Assembly: GCF_029626265.1 (NCBI RefSeq)
Contig: NZ_JARUBN010000001.1
Coordinates: 8,311,001-8,375,000 of the forward strand
Source: Micromonospora sp. WMMD1102
GTDB taxonomy: Bacteria > Actinomycetota > Actinomycetes > Mycobacteriales > Micromonosporaceae
Reading direction: 5' to 3'
DNA: 64,000 nucleotides
Part shown: piece after piece, positions 25,699 to 33,989 of the stretch
Layout of the letters: every line of letters begins with the position of its first letter
Position numbering within the stretch: position 1 is the stretch's first letter
Made by a program: the position numbers and the translations under genes
Notes under the pieces: generated by a model
What the model saw: only the letters and a program-made list of their open reading frames with translations
What the model was told of the DNA's origin: nothing
Database searches by the model: none

Positions 25699-26227
25699 GT
25701 GGCCGAGGAGACGAGTCGGGTCCGGATCGAGCCGTGGAGCGAGGACGACCTCGACCTGCTCCGCCGGATCAACACCCCGGAGATGAAGCGGCACCTGGGC
25801 GGCCCGGAGACCGAGCGGCAGCTCCTCGCCCGGCACGAACGCTACGTCCGATCCGGTGGTACCGGCCCGGGTTGCATGTTCCGGGTGGTCGCCCTGCCGG
25901 ACGGCACACCGGTCGGCAACGTCGGCTACTGGGAGCGTGTCTGGCACGGCGAGACGGTCTACGAGATGGGCTGGAACATCCTGCCGGCGTACCAGGGGAG
26001 GGGGCTGGCCACGGCCGCGCTGCTGGCGGTGGTGGAGGTGGCCCGCGCCCGGCGGAGGCACCGGTACGCCCACGCCTATCCCTCGGTCGGGAACGCCGCC
26101 TCGGAACGCGGTCTGCCGCAAGGCCGGTTTCGAGCTGCTCGGCGAGACCGACTTCGAGTTCCCGAAGGGGCGGCTGATGCGTTCCAACGACTGGCGACTC
26201 GACCTCACCGGCGTCCGGGCTGGCTGA
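25699..26227 (+). pseudogene. GNAT acetyltransferase, frameshifted near its C-terminus
   Basis: From GTG 25699 the frame reads a GNAT protein (IEPWSEDDLDLLRRINTPEM, MGWNILPAYQGRGLATAAL with the acetyl-CoA loop) up to SVGNAAS. The expected continuation NAVCRKAGFELLGETDF and the C-terminus ending LDLTGVRAG are in the next frame and stop at 26227. A single extra G at 26103-26104 accounts for the shift. As read, the enzyme would end in about 50 unrelated Arg-rich residues. Recent mutation or base-call error cannot be separated here. Confidence 0.75.
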
Positions 26228-26272
26228 CGTCGCGCGCTGCGGCCCGGTCGGATCGCGCGTAACGTCCTGCTG

Positions 26273-26701
26273 GTGCACCGGTCCCGGACCTACGCGGTCA
26301 TCATCGACATCCCGGAAGCCGAGGTCGGCGCCGGCTCGGCCTTCTGGTCGGGGGTGTTCGGCACACCGGCCCGGCCGGAGCCGAACGAGCCGGAGTTCAG
26401 GTCGCTGCGCGGCGCGATCCCCGGCCTGGTGACGGCGATCCAGTCGGTCGACGCCGACGCCCGCTACCACCTCGACATCGAGACCGACGACGTCGCCGCC
26501 GAGGTCGCCCGGCTGGTCGCGCTCGGCGCGACCGAGGTGGCGATCTGGCAGGAGTGCCACGTGCTCCGCGCGCCCGGCGGGCACCTGCTCTGCGTGATTC
26601 CGGTGCAGAGTGATCCCGAGGTGTTCCGCGCCGAGGCGCGGAGCTGGCCGGACCAGCCCGCCGATTCGGACAGTTCAGATAGTTTGGACAGTGCGCGCTG
26701 A
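26273..26701 (+). CDS. VOC/glyoxalase-like protein
   Basis: A 142-residue vicinal-oxygen-chelate fold protein with two half-modules: YAVIIDIPEAEVGAGSAFWSGVFG in the first, and YHLDIETDDVAAEVARLVALGAT with VLRAPGGHLLCVIPV in the second. This is the form of the common actinobacterial VOC proteins of unknown substrate. The metal-binding His/Glu set is only partly clear. GTG at 26273 is the best start. The last ~20 residues (Asp/Ser-rich) are probably disordered. Confidence 0.75.
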   Translation: MHRSRTYAVIIDIPEAEVGAGSAFWSGVFGTPARPEPNEPEFRSLRGAIPGLVTAIQSVDADARYHLDIETDDVAAEVARLVALGATEVAIWQECHVLRAPGGHLLCVIPVQSDPEVFRAEARSWPDQPADSDSSDSLDSAR

Positions 26702-26851
26702 GCGGACGGCGCGGCGCCGACAGCCCGGAGCAGCCGGCGCCCGGGTCGGGACAGGGCAGCACCGGGCGGCGCTGTCGACCCTCGGGAGTGGTGACTGCGC
26801 CGGATGGGCGGCGGCGCCCCTGCCGGTCGGCCGGGCGCCACCGCGCGATGG

Positions 26852-27460
26852 TCAGCCGACCGTTGCCGGGGTCTTCTCCTCGACAGCTGCCGCCACGGCC
26901 GGCGCCTGCGCCTCCACGGCGGCCGGCGCCTGCGCCTCCACCGCGGCCCGCTTACGGGCCCGATGTGCCGCGACGTGCGACCGGGTGGCGCAGCGCTCCG
27001 AGCAGAACCGGCGGCAACAGTTGGACGAGGTGTCCAGATAGACGTTGCCGCACCGGTCGTCGGCACAGACACCGAACCGGGAACTGCCGTACTCGCACAG
27101 CCAGACCGACAGGCCCCAGACGGCACCGGCGAGGAACTCGGCGCTCACCGAGGCACCCCGACTGGTGACGTGCATGTGCCAGTCCTTGGCGTCGTGCCCG
27201 GAGATGCGTGGCTGGACGGGAAAGATCTCCAGAAGCGAATTCAGCTCGGTCACCGCGTCGGCGTCCCGTCCCGAGGAACCGAATTCGAAGACGTCCCGCA
27301 GGCGCTTCTGCGCGCGCCGGAAGGCGGCGACGTCCCGTTCGGTCACCTCGTCGCGCATCCAGCCGTGCTCGTCGGTGAAAACGGCCCGCAGGTCGTCGAG
27401 ATCGTCGAGTCGTGCGTTGACGAGATCGACCCCGGTCCGGGCGTACGCGTCGAAGTTCAC
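26852..27460 (-). CDS. CGNR zinc-finger protein with ABATE domain
   Basis: A 202-residue predicted transcription regulator. The N-terminal ABATE domain (about 1-120) carries FRRAQKRLRDVFEF, and the C-terminal CGNR-type finger is seen in RCGNVYLDTS with CCRRFCSERCATRSHVA. The tail is an Ala/Glu-rich repeat (VEAQAPA twice). CGNR proteins are putative stress or antibiotic regulators. The stop lies 391 codon-free bases from nothing notable; the next gene upstream is the synthase ending at 27479. Confidence 0.82.
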   Translation of the reverse strand: MNFDAYARTGVDLVNARLDDLDDLRAVFTDEHGWMRDEVTERDVAAFRRAQKRLRDVFEFGSSGRDADAVTELNSLLEIFPVQPRISGHDAKDWHMHVTSRGASVSAEFLAGAVWGLSVWLCEYGSSRFGVCADDRCGNVYLDTSSNCCRRFCSERCATRSHVAAHRARKRAAVEAQAPAAVEAQAPAVAAAVEEKTPATVG

Positions 27461-27478
27461 CCGACAACCGTAGACGAC

Positions 27479-28660
27479 TTACGGCTCCCGTGGTGCGTCC
27501 ACGTAGTGAGGAAGGAACCGCGCGTAGCCGTCGGTGATCAGGCTCCGGCTCTCCCGCAGTCCGGCGCCGGCCGCCTCGCCGGCCACCACCCAACTGCCCA
27601 ACACAAGGTGATTATCCGAAAACGACGGTAACGCCCGGAATTGTTGGTAACACCATCGCTCGTCGCCGTATATGCCTGGATTATCGATCTCTCCGTCGGC
27701 GGTCACGATCCGGACCGAACCGCCCTCCCGGCCCAGCAGCGGCTTCACGACGTACTCAGGCATTCCCCGGGGCGAATCGAGGTACGCCGGCAGCAGGTAC
27801 GGGTGGTCGGGATAGAGCTCCCAGAGCACGGCCAGCAGCGCCTTGTTGGACAGCAGCAGCTTCCAGGCCGGCTCGATCCAGGTGGTCGGGGTACCCGGAT
27901 CCAGTGCCGGGCGGCCGTACGGCTCGGCGAGCATCCACTCCCAGGGATAGAGCTTGAAGCAGGTGAGGATCGGCGGACTCACCCCGTCCGGACCGGGCGG
28001 GCCGGTGAACCGGCGGCCGTCCCAACCGATCTGGAGCATCGGCAGCAGCTCGGTCTTCAACCCCGCCTGCCGGGCCGTCTCGGCGAGATAGCCGGCGGTC
28101 ATCTGGTCCTCGCCGGTCTCCTCCTCGTCCGACCAGGCGACGTGCACCAGCGGGTCGTGCAGGCCGGCGCCGATCCGCTGCCAGGCCGCGACCAGCCGCT
28201 CGTGCACGCTGTTCCACTGGTCCAGCTCGGGGCGGGTGTCCTCCAGCCAGTACCACTGGATCACCGACGCCTCCACCAGCGCGGTCGGGGTGTCCGCGTT
28301 GTACTCCAGCAGCTTCGGCGGCCACGAGCCGTCGTACCAGAGGTCGAACCGGCCGTAGAGGGTGGGCGGCTGCTCGCGCAGCGACCGGGTGACCGCGTCG
28401 GCGGCCCAGGCCGGGATGCCGAACTCGGCGAACCTGTTCCGCGCCACCACGTGCTCGGCGGCGGCCACCGACATCCGGTGCAGCTCCTCGGTCGCCTCCT
28501 CCAGCCGGAGCACCTCGTCGAGGTCGAAGGCGTAACAGGCGCTCTCGTCCCAGTACGACATGAGGCCGCCGTCCGGCAGCTCGGTGTCGGCGTAGACGAG
28601 GCCCTGGGCGCGTACCGTCGCCGACCAGTCCGGGCGAGGTGTGCTCGTCTCCCGGCGCAC
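27479..28660 (-). CDS. Glutathionylspermidine synthase family protein (YgiC-like)
   Basis: A 393-residue ATP-grasp amide ligase of the GSP_synth family. Recognisable blocks are YWDESACYAFDLDEVLRLEEA at the start, GRFDLWYDGSWPPKLLEYNAD, SDEEETGEDQMTAGYLA, and the C-terminal YVVKPLLGREGGSVRI ATP-binding loop. These match YgiC/YjfC, which lack the amidase half of true glutathionylspermidine synthetase. GTG 28660 lies 2 bases after the lipoprotein stop, a layout like ygiB-ygiC in enterobacteria. The substrate is unknown, and actinomycetes lack glutathione, so another peptide or polyamine is likely. Confidence 0.87.
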   Translation of the reverse strand: MRRETSTPRPDWSATVRAQGLVYADTELPDGGLMSYWDESACYAFDLDEVLRLEEATEELHRMSVAAAEHVVARNRFAEFGIPAWAADAVTRSLREQPPTLYGRFDLWYDGSWPPKLLEYNADTPTALVEASVIQWYWLEDTRPELDQWNSVHERLVAAWQRIGAGLHDPLVHVAWSDEEETGEDQMTAGYLAETARQAGLKTELLPMLQIGWDGRRFTGPPGPDGVSPPILTCFKLYPWEWMLAEPYGRPALDPGTPTTWIEPAWKLLLSNKALLAVLWELYPDHPYLLPAYLDSPRGMPEYVVKPLLGREGGSVRIVTADGEIDNPGIYGDERWCYQQFRALPSFSDNHLVLGSWVVAGEAAGAGLRESRSLITDGYARFLPHYVDAPREP

Positions 28661-28662
28661 CG

Positions 28663-28956
28663 TCAGCCGCCGCAGGAGGCGAGGTGGGTGCCGAAGCCGC
28701 CCCGCTCGGGGAGCACCTCGGCCGCACCGCCGGCCGGCCTGCCGCCGGACTCGGCCGAGGCGTACGCGGCCGGGACGTGAGCGGCCGGGGCGTACTCGGC
28801 CAGGGCCAGCGAGCGGGGGCGTGGGGTGCTCGGCCGGGAGTCGCAGTCGTCGTCGTCCCCGACCTGGTTGCACCCGGAGAGGGTGACGGCGAGGGCGGTG
28901 AGCGCGCCCAGCTGCACGCTCGCGGACCGGAGACGGCGGCGCGAAACTTTTTCCAC
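28663..28956 (-). CDS. Small lipoprotein, YgiB-like partner of the YgiC-like ligase
   Basis: A 97-residue predicted lipoprotein: N-terminal basic VEKVSRRRLRSA, hydrophobic core and lipobox LSGC with Cys at residue 29, followed by an acidic DDDDCD patch and a Pro/Ser/Ala-rich tail ending THLASCGG. GTG at 28956 is the only start codon close to the signal. It is separated by 2 bases from the downstream ligase, so both form one transcript. In E. coli YgiB plays the same positional role. Its function is not known. Confidence 0.72.
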   Translation of the reverse strand: MEKVSRRRLRSASVQLGALTALAVTLSGCNQVGDDDDCDSRPSTPRPRSLALAEYAPAAHVPAAYASAESGGRPAGGAAEVLPERGGFGTHLASCGG

Positions 28957-28998
28957 GAGATCGTTGTAACCGATCCGCGCCACTGCCGAACACCCACA

Positions 28999-29058
28999 GG
29001 TGTAAGGAAGGGCCCCCGCTACAGCAAAAAACGATATGCGGGGGCCCGTCCTTACACC
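28999..29058. repeat. Long interspersed-type inverted repeat (REP/MITE-like hairpin)
   Basis: Two 21-base arms, 28999-29019 and 29038-29058, pair with one mismatch around an 18-base A-rich loop. The core AAGGAAGGGCCCCC / GGGGGCCCGTCCTT is like repeats I know to be abundant between genes in Micromonospora. It lies between two divergent genes, 43 bases upstream of the lipoprotein start and 54 bases before proline dehydrogenase, so it could affect both mRNAs. Confidence 0.8.
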
Positions 29059-29111
29059 GCGACGGCTCCGGTCGTCGGGTACGGGCAACCGGCGGGCGTT
29101 ACGCTCGGCTC

Positions 29112-30032
29112 ATGCTCCGATCGGTCATCCTCGCCGCCTCCCGGTCATCCCGGATCGAGCGGCTCGTCGAGACGGCCCCGCTGACCCGGGACGTCGTACG
29201 CCGGTTCGTCGCCGGCACCAGCACCGACGACGCGCTGCGCGCCACCCGCCAGCTCGTCGCCGACGGTCTCGCGGTCTCCCTCGACCACCTCGGCGAGGAC
29301 ACCGTCAGCCCCGACCAGGCCACCACCGTCCGGGACGAGTACCTGAACCTGCTCGGCGGGCTCGCCGAGGCCGGGCTCACCCCGCCGGCCGAGGTCAGCG
29401 TCAAACTCTCCGCGCTCGGCCAGAAGTTCGACGAGCGGCTGGCCCGGGAGCACGCGCACGCGATCTGCGCCGCCGCCGCGGCGGCCGGCACCACGGTCAC
29501 CCTGGACATGGAGGACCACACCACCACCGACTCGACGCTGGACATCCTGGCCGAACTGCGCAAGGACTTTCCGGGTACCGGCGCGGTGCTCCAGGCGTAC
29601 CTGCGGCGTACCGAGGCGGACTGCCGGGAGCTGGCGACCGCGGGCTCGCGGGTGCGGCTGTGCAAGGGCGCCTACGCCGAGCCGGAGTCGGTGGCGTTCC
29701 AGTCGGCCCGGGAGGTGGACAAGTCGTACGTCCGGTGCCTCAACATCCTGCTCTCCGGCCAGGGGTACCCGATGATCGCCACCCACGACCCCCGGCTGAT
29801 CGCCATCGCCGAGGACCGGTCCCGGTGGTTCGACCGCACCCCGCAGGAGTTCGAGTTCCAGCTCCTCTACGGAGTACGCCCGGACGAGCAGGCCCGGCTC
29901 GCCGAAGCCGGCCAGACCGTGCGCGTCTACCTGCCGTACGGCACCGACTGGTACGGCTACCTGATGCGCCGGCTCGCCGAACGCCCGGCCAACCTGGCGT
30001 TCTTCGCCCGCGCCGTGGCGACCCGGAAGTAA
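29112..30032 (+). CDS. Proline dehydrogenase (monofunctional PRODH)
   Basis: A 306-residue FAD enzyme of the PutA PRODH fold that oxidises proline to pyrroline-5-carboxylate in the first step of proline catabolism. Core blocks: SVKLSALGQKFD, VTLDMEDHTTTD, AVLQAYLRRTEADC, RLCKGAYAEPESVAFQ, IATHDPRLI and FQLLYGVRPD, ending with VYLPYGTDWYGYLMRRL. Length is typical of Gram-positive monofunctional enzymes. The usual partner, P5C dehydrogenase, is not adjacent here. ATG 29112 is well supported by the family start. Confidence 0.92.
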   Translation: MLRSVILAASRSSRIERLVETAPLTRDVVRRFVAGTSTDDALRATRQLVADGLAVSLDHLGEDTVSPDQATTVRDEYLNLLGGLAEAGLTPPAEVSVKLSALGQKFDERLAREHAHAICAAAAAAGTTVTLDMEDHTTTDSTLDILAELRKDFPGTGAVLQAYLRRTEADCRELATAGSRVRLCKGAYAEPESVAFQSAREVDKSYVRCLNILLSGQGYPMIATHDPRLIAIAEDRSRWFDRTPQEFEFQLLYGVRPDEQARLAEAGQTVRVYLPYGTDWYGYLMRRLAERPANLAFFARAVATRK

Positions 30033-30163
30033 CCGGGGGACAGCACCCGGCGGGCCGCTCCCGCCCGGCGGCGGGACCCGACGGTCGGCTCCACCGGGCA
30101 GGTGCCGGTCGATGAGTTGGTCCGGCTGGGATTCGGCCGGTTTGCCTGGCATCCTCGGACGCC

Positions 30164-30934
30164 ATGGACTTCTCCCGCGCGATGGCGGCGCTGCGTGCCG
30201 CCCTCGCCGACTCGCCCCGGGCGCAGGGCGCTGCCGACCTGGTCGAACAGCTCCTCGCCCTGGTCCGCCCGTCGATCGGCCTCGCCGTGCCGGCCCGCTC
30301 CCGCAACGGTGCGTCCGCCGGCCCGGTCGCCGGCTGGTACGGCGGGCTTCCCGGGCTGCCGGAGGGGGTGCCGTGGCCGCACCACCAGGGGCGGCCGATG
30401 ACGCTGCTGGCCCGGCTCGACTGTGCCGCGCTGGCGCCGCTGCTCGGTCCGGAGTGGACGCTGCCCCGGGACGGGGTGCTGCACTTCTTCGCCGACGAGT
30501 GGGTCCACGCCGACTTCGGGGCGGATCCCGGCGACGACGGTTGCGCCGTGCTGCACGTACCCGTCGGGCAGCCGGACCGGGTCGCGCCGCCGGACGCGGT
30601 GGTGATCCCGGCGCTGCCGCTGGTCGGTGCCCCGGTGCTGGCCGCACCGGACTACGAGGACCCGGAACTGGCGCCGGTCTTCTCGACCGACCCGCCCCGG
30701 GTGATGGGCCTGGTCACCGAGATCCGCGACCGGCTGCCGACGGTCCGGCACCGGCTGCTGGGTTGGTCGGACAGCCCGGTGGCGGCGCTGCCCGGTCACC
30801 GGCCGCTGCTGTCCCTGGAGGCCGAGCAGGGCACCGCCTGGGGCGAGCTGGTCGGCGTCTCCTTCTGGCTCGAGGACCGGGACCTGGCGGCGGGCCGGTT
30901 CTCCCGGGTACGCCGGGTCCTCGACGTCGCCTGA
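30164..30934 (+). CDS. DUF1963 (YwqG-like) protein
   Basis: A 256-residue cytosolic protein with the YwqG/DUF1963 pattern: GGLPGLPEGVPWPHHQGRPM, TLLARLDCAAL, then LHFFADEW and LPTVRHRLLGWSDSPVA, and the C-terminal WGELVGVSFWLEDRDLAAGRF. Members are widespread and uncharacterised, often near toxin-immunity loci. It stands alone between proline dehydrogenase and the large repeat protein. Confidence 0.85.
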   Translation: MDFSRAMAALRAALADSPRAQGAADLVEQLLALVRPSIGLAVPARSRNGASAGPVAGWYGGLPGLPEGVPWPHHQGRPMTLLARLDCAALAPLLGPEWTLPRDGVLHFFADEWVHADFGADPGDDGCAVLHVPVGQPDRVAPPDAVVIPALPLVGAPVLAAPDYEDPELAPVFSTDPPRVMGLVTEIRDRLPTVRHRLLGWSDSPVAALPGHRPLLSLEAEQGTAWGELVGVSFWLEDRDLAAGRFSRVRRVLDVA

Positions 30935-30945
30935 TCCGCCGGCCT

Positions 30946-31007
30946 GATCCGCCGGCTCGCCGCGCCGCCGATCCGCCGGCTCGCCGCGCCGCCGATCCGC
31001 CGGCTCG
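30946..31007. repeat. 24-base tandem repeat, 2.6 copies
   Basis: Two identical copies at 30946-30969 and 30970-30993 and a partial third (30994-31007), beginning GATCCGCCGGCTCG. It lies in the intergenic space after the DUF1963 gene. No function is evident. Confidence 0.8.
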
Positions 31008-31190
31008 TCGGACCCGCCTGGGTGGACGGCCGCGCCGCGGTCGCCGGGTACCCGTGGACGCGCATCCGGCCCGCCGAGGGAACGATCTGTCGATCGTTGC
31101 CCCCGACGGACCGGATGCGTCCGCTCCGTCACCGGTCGTGGTGTCCGTTACCGGTCACCCGCCACCGGTCACCTGCCCCGATGCCGGGAC

Positions 31191-33563
31191 TCAGGCGAAG
31201 CAGTTGTCGATCTCTTCGGTGCCGGCGCAGTTGTCCGGCCGGTTCTTGCTGATCACGGTGTCGTCGTCCACCTTGACCCTGCCGTGCTCCGCGAAGAGCC
31301 CGCCGCCCTTCTTGGTGGCGTCGTTCTCCACGATCTTGCTCTTCTTGAGTACCAGCGAACCACCCTCGACCGCGATGCCGCCGCCGACCGAGTGGGCGCC
31401 GACGGCGCTGTTCTCGGTGATCTGGGTGTGCCGCACGATCACCTCGGACTTCTGTGCGAAGATGCCTCCGCCGTCGCCCCGGGTGGTGTTCTTGGTGATC
31501 TTGCTCTCGTCCACCGTGAGCAGACCCTTGACGGTGGCGATGCCGCCGCCGTCCCCGGTGCCGAGGTTCTTGCTGACGTGCAGACCCCGGACGGTCAGGG
31601 TGGCGTCCTTGTTGAAAAGCCCGCCGCCGACCTTCGCGGTGTTGCCGTTGACCTCGCCGTCCGAGACCTTGGTCCGGGCCGAGACGCTGGCGATGCCGCC
31701 GCCCTCCGCCGCGTTGTTGTGCTCGAAGGCGCTCTTGGTGATGTCGGCCGCCCCCTGGTAGTTGGCGAGCCCACCGCCGGCCTTGTCGGCGCTGTTGGTG
31801 AAGAACTCGGACTTCTCGACGGTGAGCACACCACCGTTGAGGACGCCGCCGCCGTTACCGGCGGAGTTGTTGTCCTCGAACTTGCTCTCGACGATCGCCA
31901 GGTGGCCGTCGTTGAAGATCGCGCCGCCGCCGCCGCTCTTGGCGAGAGCGGTGCTGTCCGAGATCGTGACCCGCTTGACCGTGGCGGTACCGCCGTGGTC
32001 GATCGAGATCGCGCCGCCCTCGTCCGCCCGGCCGTTCTCCAGGAAGACCTCGCTCAGCTCCAGCTCGCCACCGTCCCGGACGGTGAAGAAGCGGAAGTCG
32101 TGGGCGTACGTGTCCCGGGTGATGGTCGCACCCTCACCCTTGATCTTGATCGGCGCCTTGATCACCGGCAGACCGGACCGGTCGTGCTTCTTGTCGGTCT
32201 TGCCGTTCTTACCGTTCTTACCGGTCTTGGCCGACGCGCCGGCGCTGCCGTTGGTCGACGCGGCGTCGGCCGGCATGCCGTCGGTGGCCTTCCCGCCCTT
32301 GCCGTCGTGCTTCTCCCCGCTGTCACCGGAGCCGGTGAGCGTGTAGGTGCACTTCGGCGCGAGCTTCAGACTGCCACCGCCCTGGGCGTTGGCGTGCACA
32401 AGTGCGGCGACCAGCGCGTCGGGGTCGCACGGGACCGAGGTCACCTTGTCCTCGTGCTTCTCCGAGTCCTCGCGCTTGTCCGACTCGCAGCCCTCGCGGC
32501 CATCGTGGCCGCCCTGGGACCCGCCGTTCCAACCCGAGCCCTCCGAGCCGGAGCCGTTCTGGCTGCCGCCCTGGGATCCGCCGTGCCAGCGGGAACTGTC
32601 GGAGCCGGGGGCCTCCCCGGACGAGCCGTTCTCGCCGCCACCCTGCCAGCCGGAGCCGCCCTGCGAGCCGCCTTGCGAGCCGCCCTGTGAGCCGCCCTGC
32701 CAGCCGGAGCCGCCCTGCGAGCCGCCTTGCGAGCCGCCTTGCGAGCCGCCCTGCGAGCCGCCCTGCCAGCCCGACCCGCCCTGTGAGCCGCCCTGCCAGC
32801 CGGAGTCCTTGGACTCCTCGTGCTTGTCCTTGGCGTCCTTGGACTCGGTGGCCGGTCCGGCCTTGGGGTCCTTGGTTGCCGTGGGTCCGGCCTTCGGGTC
32901 CCGGGTCGTCGTCGGTGCCGGCTTGGCGTCCTCGTGCTTGTCCTTGGCGTCCTTGGATCCGGTGGCCGGTCCGGCCTTGGGGTCCTTGGTTGCCGTGGGT
33001 CCGGCCTTCGGGTCCCGGGTCGTCGTCGGTGCCGGCTTGGCGTCCTCGTGCTTGTCCTTGGCGTCCTTGGATCCGGTGGCCGGTCCGGCCTTGGGGTCCT
33101 TGGTTGCCGTGGGTCCGGCCTTCGGGTCCTTGGTCGCCGCCGGTCCCGCCTTCGGGTCCTTCGACTCCTTCGACTCCTCGGCCTTCTTGTCGCCGTGGCC
33201 CTGCCAGCCGCCACCGGGCTTGCAGTAGTCCTGCCAGTTGCCGCCCGCGGAGTCCCCGCCACCGGCGTGCGAGCCCTGCTCGCCCCCGGATTCGGCCTTC
33301 GGGTCCTTGGACCCGTGGTCCTTGCCCGGGTCCTTGCCGTGGTCATCCTTGTCGTTGTCGGCGCGGACCACGGACAACTGCCTGAGGTCCACGCCTGACA
33401 GGCCCTGGTCCCCGGCCATCGTGGCCACCCCGGTCAGGCCAGCCGCGCCGGCTACCAGGCTGCCAGCGACGATGCCCCCGGCTAAGAACCACCGGGACCG
33501 CCGCCTTCTTGGCCGCGTCGTGGACTGACCAGGATCGACGTGGCTCCCTTGGAATTCGGACAT
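31191..33563 (-). CDS. Repeat-rich surface protein with C-terminal right-handed beta-helix
   Basis: A 790-residue exported protein. A basic N-terminus and hydrophobic segment (about 25-50, WFLAGGIVAGSLVAGAAG) act as anchor or signal. A low-complexity stalk follows at about 75-400: Lys/Asp/Pro-rich 38-residue repeats (DPKAGPTATK..KPAPTTTR), then Gly/Ser/Gln blocks of GWQGGSQGGS. The C-terminal ~300 residues form a beta-helix with GGGI/GGGL turns recurring about every 22 residues, like polymorphic surface proteins or pectate-lyase-like adhesins. No catalytic site is obvious. AGGGAG before ATG 33563 fixes the start. Confidence 0.82.
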   Translation of the reverse strand: MSEFQGSHVDPGQSTTRPRRRRSRWFLAGGIVAGSLVAGAAGLTGVATMAGDQGLSGVDLRQLSVVRADNDKDDHGKDPGKDHGSKDPKAESGGEQGSHAGGGDSAGGNWQDYCKPGGGWQGHGDKKAEESKESKDPKAGPAATKDPKAGPTATKDPKAGPATGSKDAKDKHEDAKPAPTTTRDPKAGPTATKDPKAGPATGSKDAKDKHEDAKPAPTTTRDPKAGPTATKDPKAGPATESKDAKDKHEESKDSGWQGGSQGGSGWQGGSQGGSQGGSQGGSQGGSGWQGGSQGGSQGGSQGGSGWQGGGENGSSGEAPGSDSSRWHGGSQGGSQNGSGSEGSGWNGGSQGGHDGREGCESDKREDSEKHEDKVTSVPCDPDALVAALVHANAQGGGSLKLAPKCTYTLTGSGDSGEKHDGKGGKATDGMPADAASTNGSAGASAKTGKNGKNGKTDKKHDRSGLPVIKAPIKIKGEGATITRDTYAHDFRFFTVRDGGELELSEVFLENGRADEGGAISIDHGGTATVKRVTISDSTALAKSGGGGAIFNDGHLAIVESKFEDNNSAGNGGGVLNGGVLTVEKSEFFTNSADKAGGGLANYQGAADITKSAFEHNNAAEGGGIASVSARTKVSDGEVNGNTAKVGGGLFNKDATLTVRGLHVSKNLGTGDGGGIATVKGLLTVDESKITKNTTRGDGGGIFAQKSEVIVRHTQITENSAVGAHSVGGGIAVEGGSLVLKKSKIVENDATKKGGGLFAEHGRVKVDDDTVISKNRPDNCAGTEEIDNCFA
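32821..33129. repeat. 114-base direct repeats inside the beta-helix protein gene
   Basis: Copies begin at 32821, 32935 and 33049 (the last one partial), nearly identical at the DNA level and encoding the 38-residue Lys/Asp/Pro stalk unit. Shorter Gly/Ser/Gln repeats follow at about 32650-32800. Copy number is expected to vary between strains. Confidence 0.9.
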
Positions 33564-33989
33564 CAAGCTCCCTGCCTTTCGAATACAAGACACGGCCGCA
33601 CCATCTGGGGCGCGGAGGGCCACAAATAGGTTTGCAGCCACTTATCGTCACCGTACGGTGGTGTTCGGCGCATGGCGGGCCTTCGTGAAGAAAACCCACG
33701 AATCAGTGGAATCCAGGCAGGTCCACGCTGGAAAAGCGCTAATCGGATAGATGCGGGGCCAGATAGCGCCAATCTGTTTCCGGGCAGAAAACTGCATAGC
33801 AAGCATTTCCCGGACGTACGTCGCGGCAGGGCGGAGCAGTGAAGTTCGGGCACGATTCGTACATCGGGCGCACGAGGGGGCAGTGGTGTCGAGGAGCGCG
33901 TTGTCGTCGTGAGTGCGTACGAAGGGCGATATCCGGGTCAGGGTTCCTCCGGATGGTCGACACGCGACCGGGACGAGGAAACTGGACCG
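33564..33989. other. Divergent intergenic region, 426 bases
   Basis: Lies between the beta-helix protein gene and the membrane protein gene and must hold both promoters. GC content is lower than the coding DNA around it. I see no repeat, RNA gene or clear operator in it. A GTG at 33909 opens a longer frame for the plus-strand gene. Confidence 0.5.

Noticed and set aside
28954..29088. Longer start for the small lipoprotein at 29088
   Set aside because: This would run through the inverted repeat and place the signal sequence 45 residues inside the protein.
32650..33130. Regularly spaced repeats resembling a CRISPR array
   Set aside because: The repeats are in frame, lack unique spacers and encode Gly/Ser/Gln and Lys/Asp/Pro stalk units of the surface protein. 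No cas1/cas2 gene is near.
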